Shown here: in pieces, positions 54,195-61,563 of the stretch
Layout: the number at the start of each line of letters is the position of its first letter
Position numbering within the stretch: the first letter of the stretch is position 1
Source: Vulcanococcus sp. Clear-D1
GTDB taxonomy: Bacteria; Cyanobacteriota; Cyanobacteriia; PCC-6307; Cyanobiaceae
NCBI RefSeq assembly: GCF_014654725.1
Contig: NZ_JACVZV010000024.1
Span: 62,001 to 126,000 of the forward strand
Direction of reading: 5' to 3'
DNA: 64,000 nucleotides
Translations under genes and position numbers: made by a program
The notes under the pieces: generated by a model
What the model saw: the letters and a program-made list of their open reading frames with translations, nothing else
Database searches by the model: none
Told to the model about the DNA's origin: nothing

Positions 54195-54518
54195 TCATTC
54201 GCCGGGCTTCATGAACAGGCCGTTGAGATAGTGCTGCGCCACGCAGCGATCGCCGCAACCGTTCTGAAACAGAAAACCCGCCAGGGCGGAGGTGATCACG
54301 CGGTATTGGTCCCACTCTGGGCGGCTGCTGAGGAAGGCGCGCATGCCATCAAACAGGGCCTCAGGCACCTCGGCCTCGAGGCTGATCCGGGCAGCGCCAG
54401 CGGCGTCGCCTTGATCGAGGCAGCGGCTGAGGTGATCGCGGGCGCCCGCTGCCTGCATCGACTCCAGTTGCACCTGCTGCTCCGGCTCCAATCGATCTCC
54501 ATCCGTCGGTGCAGCCAT
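54195..54518 (-). CDS. DUF2811 family protein
   Basis: A 107-residue soluble protein. The C-terminal half (ISLEAEVPEALFDGMRAFLSSRPEWDQYRVITSALAGFLFQNGCGDRCVAQHYLNGLF) matches the cyanobacterial DUF2811 domain. The N-terminal half is a short acidic/Gln-rich helix. ATG 54518 is used rather than TTG 54521. Function unknown. Confidence 0.75.
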   Translation of the reverse strand: MAAPTDGDRLEPEQQVQLESMQAAGARDHLSRCLDQGDAAGAARISLEAEVPEALFDGMRAFLSSRPEWDQYRVITSALAGFLFQNGCGDRCVAQHYLNGLFMKPGE

Positions 54519-54857
54519 CAATCCACACCGAAGCCGGCGGCGTCAAAGGGGCAAATGCAGCTCAAAACCACCCCGAGACGCAGCGAGACCGCCCACCGCA
54601 GCAGCACCCTGCTCCGCCACCAAGGCGCACGGCTAGCGCGCTCTAGCCATGGGCACAAGGCTGTCAAGAACGATTCAAACGAAATGGCGCAATCCCCAGA
54701 TCGCCCCTCTCACCGATCGAGAGCCCCATTGACCTGTGGAAAACCAGGACTCAACCTGGGGAAAGCGCGGCGATCCTGGGGAAACGCCAAAACCATCAGC
54801 AGGGCTTATAGGCGCGGGTCTCGTGCGACCAGGCCGCAACCGAGACGGTTGAGCCGC
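54519..54857. other. Noncoding region between DUF2811 and cbiX
   Basis: About 340 bp with no convincing gene. It holds the CCTGKGGAAA repeat array (54734-54784) and an opposite-orientation ATCCCCAG. The region lies upstream of the minus-strand DUF2811 gene and downstream of cbiX, so the array may be its control region. Confidence 0.5.
54734..54784. repeat. Three in-phase CCTGKGGAAA repeats (one a DnaA-box match)
   Basis: CTGTGGAAA at 54734, CTGGGGAAA at 54756 and CTGGGGAAA at 54776 lie 22 and 20 bases apart, about two helical turns, on the same strand. The first contains TGTGGAAAA, the reverse complement of the DnaA-box form TTTTCCACA. The arrangement suggests cooperative protein binding on one DNA face. 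The binding protein is unknown. Confidence 0.5.
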
Positions 54858-56057
54858 TCAAACCCCCGGGTTCTCTTCCGGTTTCTGCCGCGGTTTGTAA
54901 AGCGTGCGCGGCCCCAGCGGGTGGTCGGCATGGGGATAGGGCGCATGGGTGTGGCCGTGGTCATGCGCGTGGTCATGCCCGTGGGCGTGATCGTGGGAAT
55001 GACCGTGCGCATGGTCATGGCTGTGGTCATGTGAGTGACCATGGCTGTGGTGCCCGAGCGGGATCGGGATGCCATCGGGCTGACAGGCGCCGGTGCACTC
55101 GAGCTCGCAGAGGGTGCAGGCTTCCACCAGGCCTTCCACGTGGTGGTGATGGCTCTGCTGCGGAGCGCCCACCTCGGTTTCAAACCCCAGCACCTGGGCG
55201 CGGTATTTGCAGAGAGAGCAGTTCATCTGCGTCTCACCGCGCACCACCTCCTGCACGCGCTCCAGGAAGGTATTGAGCACCAGCGGGTGATCGCCCAGGT
55301 AGCTCGCGTCCACAAACTCCAGCTCCGGGTGATCGGCCGCCACCAGCTGGGTGTGCTGGCGGATGCGGCTCACCAACACCCCCGAAAAGAGGAAGTAGGG
55401 GAACACCACGATGCGCCGGAAGCCGAGCTTCACGGCATGGCGCAGGCCAGGCTCCACCAAGGGGAAGGTGACGCCCGAATACACGGTTTCGCCCCAGCCA
55501 AAGCCAAAGCCTTCCACCAACATCCGCGCCACCTTGGCCACGTTGGAGTTGGCATCGGGATCCGACGAACCGCGACCCACCACCACCAGCAACGTGTCGC
55601 TGAGGGGCACCGGCTCCTCCCCGCGTGAAGCAGCGGCGCTCTCTGACGCATCCAGCGCTTCGCGGATGCGGGCTCCGGCCGCCTGGATCATGCTCAAGTC
55701 AACGCCGAGCTCGCGGCCGTAATCAATGCGCAGGCCGGTTTCCGCCGCATAGGTATTGAGCACGGAGGGGATGTCGTTCTTGGCATGGCCGGCGGCGAAC
55801 AGCATCCCGGGCACCGCCAACACCCGCTTCACGCCCTGGGCCCGCAGGCTGTCGAGCCCATCGCGCAGGATCGGCCGCGCGAATTCCAAATACCCGTATT
55901 CCACTGGCACACCCGGCAACAGCTCGCGTAAGCCTTCAGCGAGCTGGGCAAATTCACCCACTGCCTGGCGGTTGCGGCTGCCGTGGCCACAGATCAACAC
56001 CCCGATCGGGCCACCTTCAACGGCGTTGAAATCAAGCTGCGGCGAGGGGTTGCCCAT
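54858..56057 (-). CDS. cbiX: CbiX-type sirohydrochlorin chelatase with His-rich tail
   Basis: A 399-residue protein. Two CbiX-like halves are visible (N-terminal IGVLICGHGSRNRQAVGEFAQLAEGL and PGMLFAAGHAKNDIPSVLN, then DTLLVVVGRGSSDPDANSNVAKVARML and IVVFPYFLFSGVLVSRI), as in long sirohydrochlorin cobaltochelatases. Cys-rich segments follow (MNCSLCKYR, CTLCELECTGAC), possibly an Fe-S site. The C-terminal tail (about 334-378) is almost all His/Asp/Gly/Ala and should store or deliver cobalt or nickel. It inserts Co2+ (or Fe2+) into sirohydrochlorin for cobamide or siroheme. The start is ATG 56057. Confidence 0.87.
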   Translation of the reverse strand: MGNPSPQLDFNAVEGGPIGVLICGHGSRNRQAVGEFAQLAEGLRELLPGVPVEYGYLEFARPILRDGLDSLRAQGVKRVLAVPGMLFAAGHAKNDIPSVLNTYAAETGLRIDYGRELGVDLSMIQAAGARIREALDASESAAASRGEEPVPLSDTLLVVVGRGSSDPDANSNVAKVARMLVEGFGFGWGETVYSGVTFPLVEPGLRHAVKLGFRRIVVFPYFLFSGVLVSRIRQHTQLVAADHPELEFVDASYLGDHPLVLNTFLERVQEVVRGETQMNCSLCKYRAQVLGFETEVGAPQQSHHHHVEGLVEACTLCELECTGACQPDGIPIPLGHHSHGHSHDHSHDHAHGHSHDHAHGHDHAHDHGHTHAPYPHADHPLGPRTLYKPRQKPEENPGV

Positions 56058-56160
56058 GGGAACACATTCCTGAACCGACCCTATCGGCACAACACCACCC
56101 AACCCTGATCAGCCAAGGAAGACCCAACACCTAGGGTGCCTCCAAACAACCGATCCACCC

Positions 56161-56826
56161 GTGCAGAAAGGAGAAAGCAACCGCGCCGGTGAACTGAAGG
56201 AGCTGGGCTGGAGCGCCGAAGACGTGCGCCGCTACGAAGAGCTGTGGGAATACCGCCAGCGTTGGGGTGCGATCAACCTCGAACGTGAAGACCGTCAGTT
56301 CCTGCGCAAGGCTGAAGCCGCCCTGCCCAAGATCGTGGCCAAGGGCTCTGAGAAGAAGCGCACGCAGGACAAATCCCACTACCGCTGGCTCTCCTTCTAC
56401 TTAGAGGCCATGCAGGCCGCTCCGCTCAACGAGGGGGAAGTAGCTGCCTGGCCGATCGTGCTGCAGGAAGAACTGCGCACCATCGATTACTACGAGCCGG
56501 TGCTCGGCCTCCCCGACACGCTCAAGGCCAAAGAACTGCTGCCGATGCGCGAGCAGCTGGTGGCGCAAGCGGCGGCATCGGCCACCCGCAGCATCAGCTT
56601 TGATTTCGTGGCGCCGCTGGAAGAGCTCAAGCAGCGCGAGAAAACCAGCTGGAAGCCCCTGCGCGGCGACGGCAACACCGACACCACCTACCCGGTACTC
56701 AGCGCCGATGCCGCTGAAGCATTCCGCCAGCAGGCTCGCGCCACTGTCACAATCACCATCCGCGAGCTGTTCCCGTCGCTGAAGGACACCGAGAAGCCGG
56801 AGCCTCCGGCGGACTGGATGCCCTGA
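56161..56826 (+). CDS. Conserved hypothetical protein
   Basis: A 221-residue soluble charged protein with a GTG start at 56161. The N terminus (LKELGWSAEDVRRYEELWEYRQRWGAINLEREDRQFLRKAEAALPK) and later LSFYLEAMQAAP are helical; the C terminus (ATVTITIRELFPSLKDTEKPE) is mixed. I do not recognise the family. It is divergent from cbiX (about 100 bp) and convergent with the SulP gene (20 bp). Confidence 0.65.
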   Translation: MQKGESNRAGELKELGWSAEDVRRYEELWEYRQRWGAINLEREDRQFLRKAEAALPKIVAKGSEKKRTQDKSHYRWLSFYLEAMQAAPLNEGEVAAWPIVLQEELRTIDYYEPVLGLPDTLKAKELLPMREQLVAQAAASATRSISFDFVAPLEELKQREKTSWKPLRGDGNTDTTYPVLSADAAEAFRQQARATVTITIRELFPSLKDTEKPEPPADWMP

Positions 56827-56846
56827 CGCCGAGGGGGCCGCGCCCC

Positions 56847-58388
56847 TCAGTGCCCGGCCGCGAGCGCTCCGCCTCGACCACCAGCTTCCTCCGCCACGCC
56901 GATCCGGGCAAACAGATCGGTGCTCTCGCGGTTGAGGTGCAGCACCTCCACGGCGCTGCCGCCCAGCTTGAGGCGGCGGATCACCTGATCCAGGGCCGTC
57001 ACGCCGCTTTGATCCCAGATGTGGGCGTCGGCCATGTCGATGGTGACGCGGGCCGGGTGCTCGTGCAGCTCGAAGCCCTGGCGGAAGTAGATGCTGCTGA
57101 CAAAGAACAGTTGGCCGCGCACGGTGTAGACGCGGTGATCGGGTGCCACCAGCGCGCTGTCAACGGCAATCACCTTGGCCACCTTTCGGCTGAAGAGCAG
57201 GCCTGCCAGGGCTACGCCGGCGAGCAGGCCCACCGCGAGGTTGTGGGTAAGCACGGTAACCACCACGGTGAGGAGCATCACAGCGGTGTCGCTCTTGGGG
57301 ATGCGGCGGATGCCGCTGATCGAGCCCCAGTTGGCGGTGTTGATCGCGATCATGATCATCACGCCCACCAGCGTGGCCATCGGGATCTGATTCACCCACT
57401 GGCTGGCCAGCAGGATCATCGCCAGCAGCGCCACACCCGAGGTGAGGGTGGAGAGGCGGGTGCGGCCGCCGTAGCCCACGTTCATCACCGACTGACCCAC
57501 GAGGGCGCAGCCGGCCATGCCGCCGAACAGCGAACTCACGATGTTGCCGATGCCTTGGCCACGGGCCTCGGCGTTTTTGTGGCTGGAGCTATCGGTAATG
57601 TCGTCGAGGATGTCTTGGGTGAGGAAGGTTTCCATCAGGCCCACCAGCGAGATCGCCAGGGCCGTGGGCAGGATCAGGCCGAGGGTTTCCAGGTTGAACG
57701 CCACCTGCGGTAGGCCCAGCTGCGGCAGGCCCTCCGGCAGGGTGCCGAGACTGGCCACGGTGGGTACCTCCAGCCCCAACTGAATCGAAAGGCCGGTGCT
57801 GATCATGATCGCCACCAGGGCCGAGGGCACCGCGGTGGTGAGGCGGGGCAGCAGATAAATGATCGCCAGGGTGAGCGCCATCAGGCCCCACACCGCCGGC
57901 AGCTGGGCAGCGGCCACCACCACCTTCTCGGGATGGAACACATCCAGCCCCAGCTGCGGTAACTGCGCCAGGAAGATCAGGATCGCCAGCGCATTCACAA
58001 ATCCAGCCATCACGGGCTGGGGCACGAAGCGCATCTGGTGGGCTAGGCGCAGATAGCCCCAGGCGATCTGCAACACGCCGGTGAGCAGTCCGGCGGCCAG
58101 GAGGTATTGCAGGCCCATACCCTCGCCCAGGCCATTGCCCTGTTGCACCAGCCCGGTCATCAGCAGGGCGGTGGAGCCCGTGGCGGAGGTGATCATCGCG
58201 GTGCGGCCACCCACCACCGCCAGGGTCACCGACAGCAGAAACGCCCCGAACAGACCCACCCGCGGATCCACGCCGGCAATGCCTGAGAAAGCGATCGCCT
58301 CGGGGATCATCGCGAAGGCCACCACCAGGCCGGAGAGGATGTCGCGGTGGGGGCGATCCCACCATTGCTTCAGGGAGTCCTGCACCAC
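56847..58388 (-). CDS. SulP-family anion transporter (BicA/sulfate type)
   Basis: About 514 residues from a GTG at 58388 (GTG 58400 and 58385 are alternatives; no ATG). It has 10-12 membrane segments with SulP motifs: LSGLVVAFAMIPEAIAFSGIAGVDPRVGLFGAF, TGSTALLMTG, FGGMAGCALVGQSVMNVGYGGRTRLSTLTSG, and a C-terminal STAS domain (about 430-514, VTIDMADAHIWDQSGVTALDQVI). Cyanobacterial members take up bicarbonate (BicA) or sulfate with Na+. Substrate cannot be fixed from sequence here. Two tiny genes precede it in the same operon. Confidence 0.85.
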   Translation of the reverse strand: MVQDSLKQWWDRPHRDILSGLVVAFAMIPEAIAFSGIAGVDPRVGLFGAFLLSVTLAVVGGRTAMITSATGSTALLMTGLVQQGNGLGEGMGLQYLLAAGLLTGVLQIAWGYLRLAHQMRFVPQPVMAGFVNALAILIFLAQLPQLGLDVFHPEKVVVAAAQLPAVWGLMALTLAIIYLLPRLTTAVPSALVAIMISTGLSIQLGLEVPTVASLGTLPEGLPQLGLPQVAFNLETLGLILPTALAISLVGLMETFLTQDILDDITDSSSHKNAEARGQGIGNIVSSLFGGMAGCALVGQSVMNVGYGGRTRLSTLTSGVALLAMILLASQWVNQIPMATLVGVMIMIAINTANWGSISGIRRIPKSDTAVMLLTVVVTVLTHNLAVGLLAGVALAGLLFSRKVAKVIAVDSALVAPDHRVYTVRGQLFFVSSIYFRQGFELHEHPARVTIDMADAHIWDQSGVTALDQVIRRLKLGGSAVEVLHLNRESTDLFARIGVAEEAGGRGGALAAGH

Positions 58389-58417
58389 AACCCAACGCAC
58401 CCGCTGGCCGGACCCTA

Positions 58418-58513
58418 TCAACGCAGCAACCGCAGCCAGGCCCACCAGATCAACACCACCGGCACCAGGGCCAGGGCCAGCACTTGCAGGCTTTGCAGCT
58501 GCTCTGGGTTCAT
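58418..58513 (-). CDS. 31-residue single-helix membrane peptide
   Basis: A reading frame below normal size limits. Its ATG (58513-58511) overlaps the TGA (58512-58510) of the gene upstream as ATGA, so translation is coupled. The product is a 31-residue peptide with one hydrophobic helix (residues about 10-28: LALALVPVVLIWWAWLRLL) and a charged N terminus. Its stop is about 20-30 bases before the SulP start. This layout resembles small membrane subunits that regulate a transporter, but no family match is known to me. Confidence 0.6.
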   Translation of the reverse strand: MNPEQLQSLQVLALALVPVVLIWWAWLRLLR

Positions 58514-58731
58514 CGCACTGGGCAGGGCTGGGAGTTGATCAACAGCAACCCCAACAGGCCGCATTGAAGGCGTGTGAGGTCATCGAGGGCCAGCTCCACA
58601 TCGGACGCGAATCCAGGGTTGGTGGCGGGTTCCGCCACCACCGGGGCAGGCTCCAGAGGCAGTGGCAGCGCTTCAGCCAAGGCTGCGGGAGCCGCAGCAA
58701 CCACGAGCAAGCCAAGCAACAGAGCCTTCAT
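58510..58731 (-). CDS. Small exported protein upstream of SulP gene
   Basis: A 73-residue protein with a signal peptide (KALLLGLLVVAAAPAALAEA) followed by a proline-rich acidic segment and a CGLLGLLLINSQPCPVR C terminus containing two Cys. It is the first of three minus-strand genes leading to the SulP transporter. Its TGA overlaps the next ATG. It lies 24 bp after the cupin gene, which is on the same strand. Function unknown. Confidence 0.6.
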   Translation of the reverse strand: MKALLLGLLVVAAAPAALAEALPLPLEPAPVVAEPATNPGFASDVELALDDLTRLQCGLLGLLLINSQPCPVR

Positions 58732-58755
58732 GGCACCAGGGCAGATATGTCCGCT

Positions 58756-59430
58756 CTAGCCAAAGCTCGAGGTTGTAGCCGGCAGGTGCCCGGTTTTCAC
58801 CCAAATCGTGCAACCGGCATCGCTCCAGGGGCGGTGCACGCTGCCCGGTGGATTGCGCAACCAACTGCCAGCGGGATAGGTGCCGTGTTCGTCTTGGAAC
58901 ACACCATCAATCACGTAGATCTCCTCGCCACCGGGATGGCTGTGGGCCTGGAAACGGGTTCCCGGCGCCCAGCGCACCAGCGCCACCTGTTCGCTGCCGA
59001 AGGCGTGCAACGGCAACACCGCCAGACCTGGCACCAAGCCCGGATGCCAGGCGGCCGCATGGGTGTCAATCACCACCCGCTGCTGATCCTCAGGATGCAT
59101 CTGCTGCAGCTTCACCAACAGCGTGCAACCGCTCTCGCTAAAAGGTGCGTGGGCTGATCCGGGCGGATTGCGCAGGTAGGTGCCGGCGGGGTAGAGGCCT
59201 TGCTCATCCGCGAAGGTTCCCTCGAGCACCAGGATCTCCTCGCCACCCCCGTGCCCATGCAGGGCAAAACGGCTGCCAGCTGCGTAACGCACCACCGATG
59301 TAGCCCGTGCCACTTCAGCGCCGATCCGCTCGAGCAGGCGCCGCTCCACACCCGGTGAGGGCGAAGCCACCCAGGCCAGCTCTGCAGTGTTGAGCGCCAC
59401 CGGTTGGCGCCAATCGCCATGGAGAGTCAT
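58756..59430 (-). CDS. Two-cupin protein, ChrR-like
   Basis: A 224-residue protein made of two similar cupin halves. Each has a metal-binding HxH-x3-E cluster (ALHGHGGGEEILVLEG near residue 57; QAHSHPGGEEIYVIDG near 165) and a GTYLRNPPGS/GSWLRNPPGSVH segment, as in the ChrR/cupin-2 domain of zinc anti-sigma factors. There is no adjacent ECF sigma gene and no anti-sigma N-terminal zinc domain, so enzymatic or sensing roles remain open. Its start overlaps the stop of the small membrane gene at 59427 (ATGA). Confidence 0.82.
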   Translation of the reverse strand: MTLHGDWRQPVALNTAELAWVASPSPGVERRLLERIGAEVARATSVVRYAAGSRFALHGHGGGEEILVLEGTFADEQGLYPAGTYLRNPPGSAHAPFSESGCTLLVKLQQMHPEDQQRVVIDTHAAAWHPGLVPGLAVLPLHAFGSEQVALVRWAPGTRFQAHSHPGGEEIYVIDGVFQDEHGTYPAGSWLRNPPGSVHRPWSDAGCTIWVKTGHLPATTSSFG

Positions 59431-59720
59431 CCGTTCTGGCGAACGCGCTTCACGGCCAAACCGGCTTCTGTGGCGGTGACGCCAGCTAACACCAGGAGAC
59501 CGATCAACCCCACCAGCTGGTTCTGAGCTTCAGCAGCCGCATCGGCGTTTTGAGCCAGAACGGCACCAGCCACAAACCAGGCCGTGACCAAGGCTGAGGT
59601 GATCCAGTAGGCGCGCCAACGGCGCTGATAGAGGTAGCCAGCGCCCAGGCCCGGCACCACATTCAGCACCACCGCCACCCAACCAGCCGAGGCGGCAAGG
59701 ATCTGCTCACGGGTGGGCAC
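59427..59720 (-). CDS. Small membrane protein
   Basis: A 97-residue protein with three hydrophobic stretches (ILAASAGWVAVVLNVVPGLGAGYL, ITSALVTAWFVAGAVLAQ, LVGLIGLLVLAGVTATEAGLAV). The sequence VPGLGAGYLYQRRWRAYWI resembles TM2-type small membrane proteins. The TGA overlaps the cupin start (ATGA), so the two are coupled. Function unknown. Confidence 0.6.
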   Translation of the reverse strand: MPTREQILAASAGWVAVVLNVVPGLGAGYLYQRRWRAYWITSALVTAWFVAGAVLAQNADAAAEAQNQLVGLIGLLVLAGVTATEAGLAVKRVRQNG

Positions 59721-59871
59721 GATCGCGGCTCCAACACAGGTTCCACTCTGGCGAGCCGGATTGCCGAGCGGCGGGTGGTGAAGTGGCGCTGCTGGGGTGA
59801 AGCGAATGCTTTCGGCAACGTTGCCGATAGTTCACCTCCGCCTCCATGGTGGAGACAGCAGCGCAGGCTCC

Positions 59872-60213
59872 ATGCCCCAAGGGATCAGCAACAGCCCGCT
59901 GGCACCGGCGCTTCAGCGCATCAGCGCCTGGGTTCTCGACCGTCCACCGTTGCCCGAACTGCTCGGGCAGTGCTGCGATCGACTGCGGCCGACCCCGATC
60001 GGCTTGGAGCTCCGCGAAGCGCTCCGGGCACACGGCCACGGAACCAGCGAGCTGCTTGAGTGGCATTGGGATCACCGCCTGGGCCGCGCCGAGGGATGGC
60101 TGTGGCAAGAAGGCGTGGTGCACCACTTCCGCTGGTGCCGCCGGGATGGCCGCCTGGTGGTGCAAGCGCAGCTGCGCTGCACTGAGCGAGCAACCCTGCA
60201 ACTGCTGACCTGA
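59872..60213 (+). CDS. Hypothetical protein
   Basis: A 113-residue protein from ATG 59872; GTG 59797 and ATG 59806 would add 22-25 residues of uncertain reality. SAWVLDRPPLPELLGQCCDRLRPTPIGLELREALRAHG is helical, followed by a basic beta region (HHFRWCRRDGRLVVQAQLRCTERATLQLLT). It may be a small DNA- or RNA-binding protein, but no family is recognised. It is divergent from the small membrane gene and convergent with the gene at 60229. Confidence 0.5.
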   Translation: MPQGISNSPLAPALQRISAWVLDRPPLPELLGQCCDRLRPTPIGLELREALRAHGHGTSELLEWHWDHRLGRAEGWLWQEGVVHHFRWCRRDGRLVVQAQLRCTERATLQLLT

Positions 60214-60228
60214 ACGACCAGCCAGCCC

Positions 60229-60528
60229 TCAAGCGGATTGCATAGACCAGGCGATCGATCCGCTGGACGACTGCAGATGGCGGCTGCTCACCAGTTCACC
60301 GGTGCAGGCCACAGGCAACAGGCTGGAGCGGCCCGCTGCATACCAGGCAGCCACAAGAGCAGCGCTCGAGCCTGGCGTGAGCTCTCCGGCCAGGATCCAG
60401 AGCTCGTCGTGGAGAACCTGGGTCTGATCCGGCGTTCCCACGTACCAGGGCGCTTCGGGATCCACGGACAACTCCTCATGGAGCAGCAAGAGGCCCTCCA
60501 GAACGCAGGCGGCGAGCTCGGGTGTCAT
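60229..60528 (-). CDS. Hypothetical protein
   Basis: A 99-residue protein from ATG 60528 (an ATG at 60549 adds seven residues). The sequence TPELAACVLEGLLLLHEELSVDPEAPWYVGTPDQTQVLHDELWILAGELTPGSSAALVAAWYAAGRSS is mostly helical and acidic. No signal, membrane segment or known motif is seen. Confidence 0.5.
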   Translation of the reverse strand: MTPELAACVLEGLLLLHEELSVDPEAPWYVGTPDQTQVLHDELWILAGELTPGSSAALVAAWYAAGRSSLLPVACTGELVSSRHLQSSSGSIAWSMQSA

Positions 60529-60675
60529 CCGCTGGAGAAGAACAACCATCCACGCACAGCAGCGGGGACGGACGCAAGCGAATCAACGCCATGACCATCC
60601 CGATGCTGCAGATGCGCTGCAAGGGAGGGGCTGCCGAATTCGCGTTCTTAGGACTGGATCACAAGGGAGTGAGCC

Positions 60676-60879
60676 ATGACCCACACCACAGCCCAAAGCA
60701 CCCACCACGAGGTGTTGAGCACGCAAGAGATCGCACTGCACATGATTGCCAGCGCGGCTCGGGTGTTGCTGATGATCGGCACCGCTGTGCTCGTGGGTGA
60801 GGTAGCGGCAGGACCAGCCAGGCGGTTGATCACCGCGCGCCAACACCACCACGAGCATCCGGGCAACGGCGGCGGTTGA
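60676..60879 (+). CDS. Small single-helix membrane protein
   Basis: A 67-residue protein with one central hydrophobic helix (ASAARVLLMIGTAVLVGEVAAGPA) and a His/Gln-rich C terminus. A GGGAGTGAG ribosome-binding region precedes the ATG, which supports translation. It leads the AT-richer accessory stretch. Function unknown. Confidence 0.5.
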   Translation: MTHTTAQSTHHEVLSTQEIALHMIASAARVLLMIGTAVLVGEVAAGPARRLITARQHHHEHPGNGGG

Positions 60880-60991
60880 AATGCGGGGTGTGGAAGGTAA
60901 CTCAAGATCTGGATCTGAGCAGAAATTCTCTTGCTTTTCTTTGACAAGCCGGCTTAGAGCTCAAGCAGAAGACTGCAGAGCAGAGGCCCCA

Positions 60992-61366
60992 GTGGACATC
61001 CATGACGAGCGGAGATCTGAGGCGCGTTTAGCATTGTATCGCACCTGGAATGTCAGCGTCGAGAGCGACGTGCTTGGCTCTCGCGTAGCCCAGGTGCTCG
61101 ACTACAGCCCATCTGGCATCAAACTCTCCCTGGCAGCCGTCAGCGGACTCAAACCTGGCTCGCGACTGGCGATCCATCATCCCGGCACCAGCTGCTCCTA
61201 TGTGGCAACCGTTGCTTGGTGCCGGCAACAGCACAGCACAACCCTTGTTGGCGCTCAACTGGTGCAAACAGCGCAGCCATGCGCCAGGCGTGTTGAAGAC
61301 ACCCTGCAGCGAACAGGCCAAACAATGGCGACCCTTGGGCTCAACAAGAAAAAGCAGGGTCTCTAG
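60992..61366 (+). CDS. PilZ-domain-like c-di-GMP binding protein
   Basis: About 124 residues from the GTG at 60992. An ATG at 60881 is in frame, but the extra 37 residues read as low-complexity and are not protein-like. The domain carries the PilZ-type RxxxR motif (ERRSEAR) followed by DYSPSGIKLSL (DxSxxG) at about residue 33, and further VATVAWCRQQHSTTLVGAQLV. These two motifs bind c-di-GMP in PilZ proteins. A TTGACA at 60941-60946 could be a -35 box. It would be a possible effector for the cyclase/phosphodiesterase locus at 19-26 kb. Confidence 0.6.
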   Translation: MDIHDERRSEARLALYRTWNVSVESDVLGSRVAQVLDYSPSGIKLSLAAVSGLKPGSRLAIHHPGTSCSYVATVAWCRQQHSTTLVGAQLVQTAQPCARRVEDTLQRTGQTMATLGLNKKKQGL

Positions 61367-61382
61367 CCCTGCCTCATCTCCC

Positions 61383-61544
61383 GTGGAGCATGACGCCCTC
61401 ATCACCACACTACCGAGAGCAGTCAGCAACGACCCATCAAAGAGCCCAAACAGCAGAATGTCTCAAGGCGTCATGTCGGTTGATCAAGCAACCGTGAAGA
61501 AAGTGCTACTGGCGTGCCTCAAGAGCGATCCACGCACAGAATGA
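61383..61544 (+). CDS. Possible 53-residue protein
   Basis: A short frame from GTG 61383 to TGA 61544 (ATG 61459 would give 28 residues). The C-terminal part (SVDQATVKKVLLACLKSDPRTE) is protein-like, but no ribosome-binding site is seen at either start. It lies between the PilZ-like gene and the AraC-type gene. Evidence is weak. Confidence 0.25.
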   Translation: MEHDALITTLPRAVSNDPSKSPNSRMSQGVMSVDQATVKKVLLACLKSDPRTE

Positions 61545-61563
61545 AGGGAGGAAGGAGGACCAA

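Noticed and set aside
54734-54784. Chromosomal replication origin
   Set aside because: Only one close DnaA-box match with two variants, no dnaN or dnaA gene nearby and no AT-rich unwinding region, so origin status is not supported.
56058-56160. Cobalamin riboswitch upstream of cbiX
   Set aside because: The 100-bp gap has only a short palindrome (CACCTAGGGTG) and no B12-box-like sequence.
60583-60858. 91-residue minus-strand ORF over the small membrane gene
   Set aside because: It is antisense to 60676-60879 and lacks a ribosome-binding site; the plus-strand frame has a good one.
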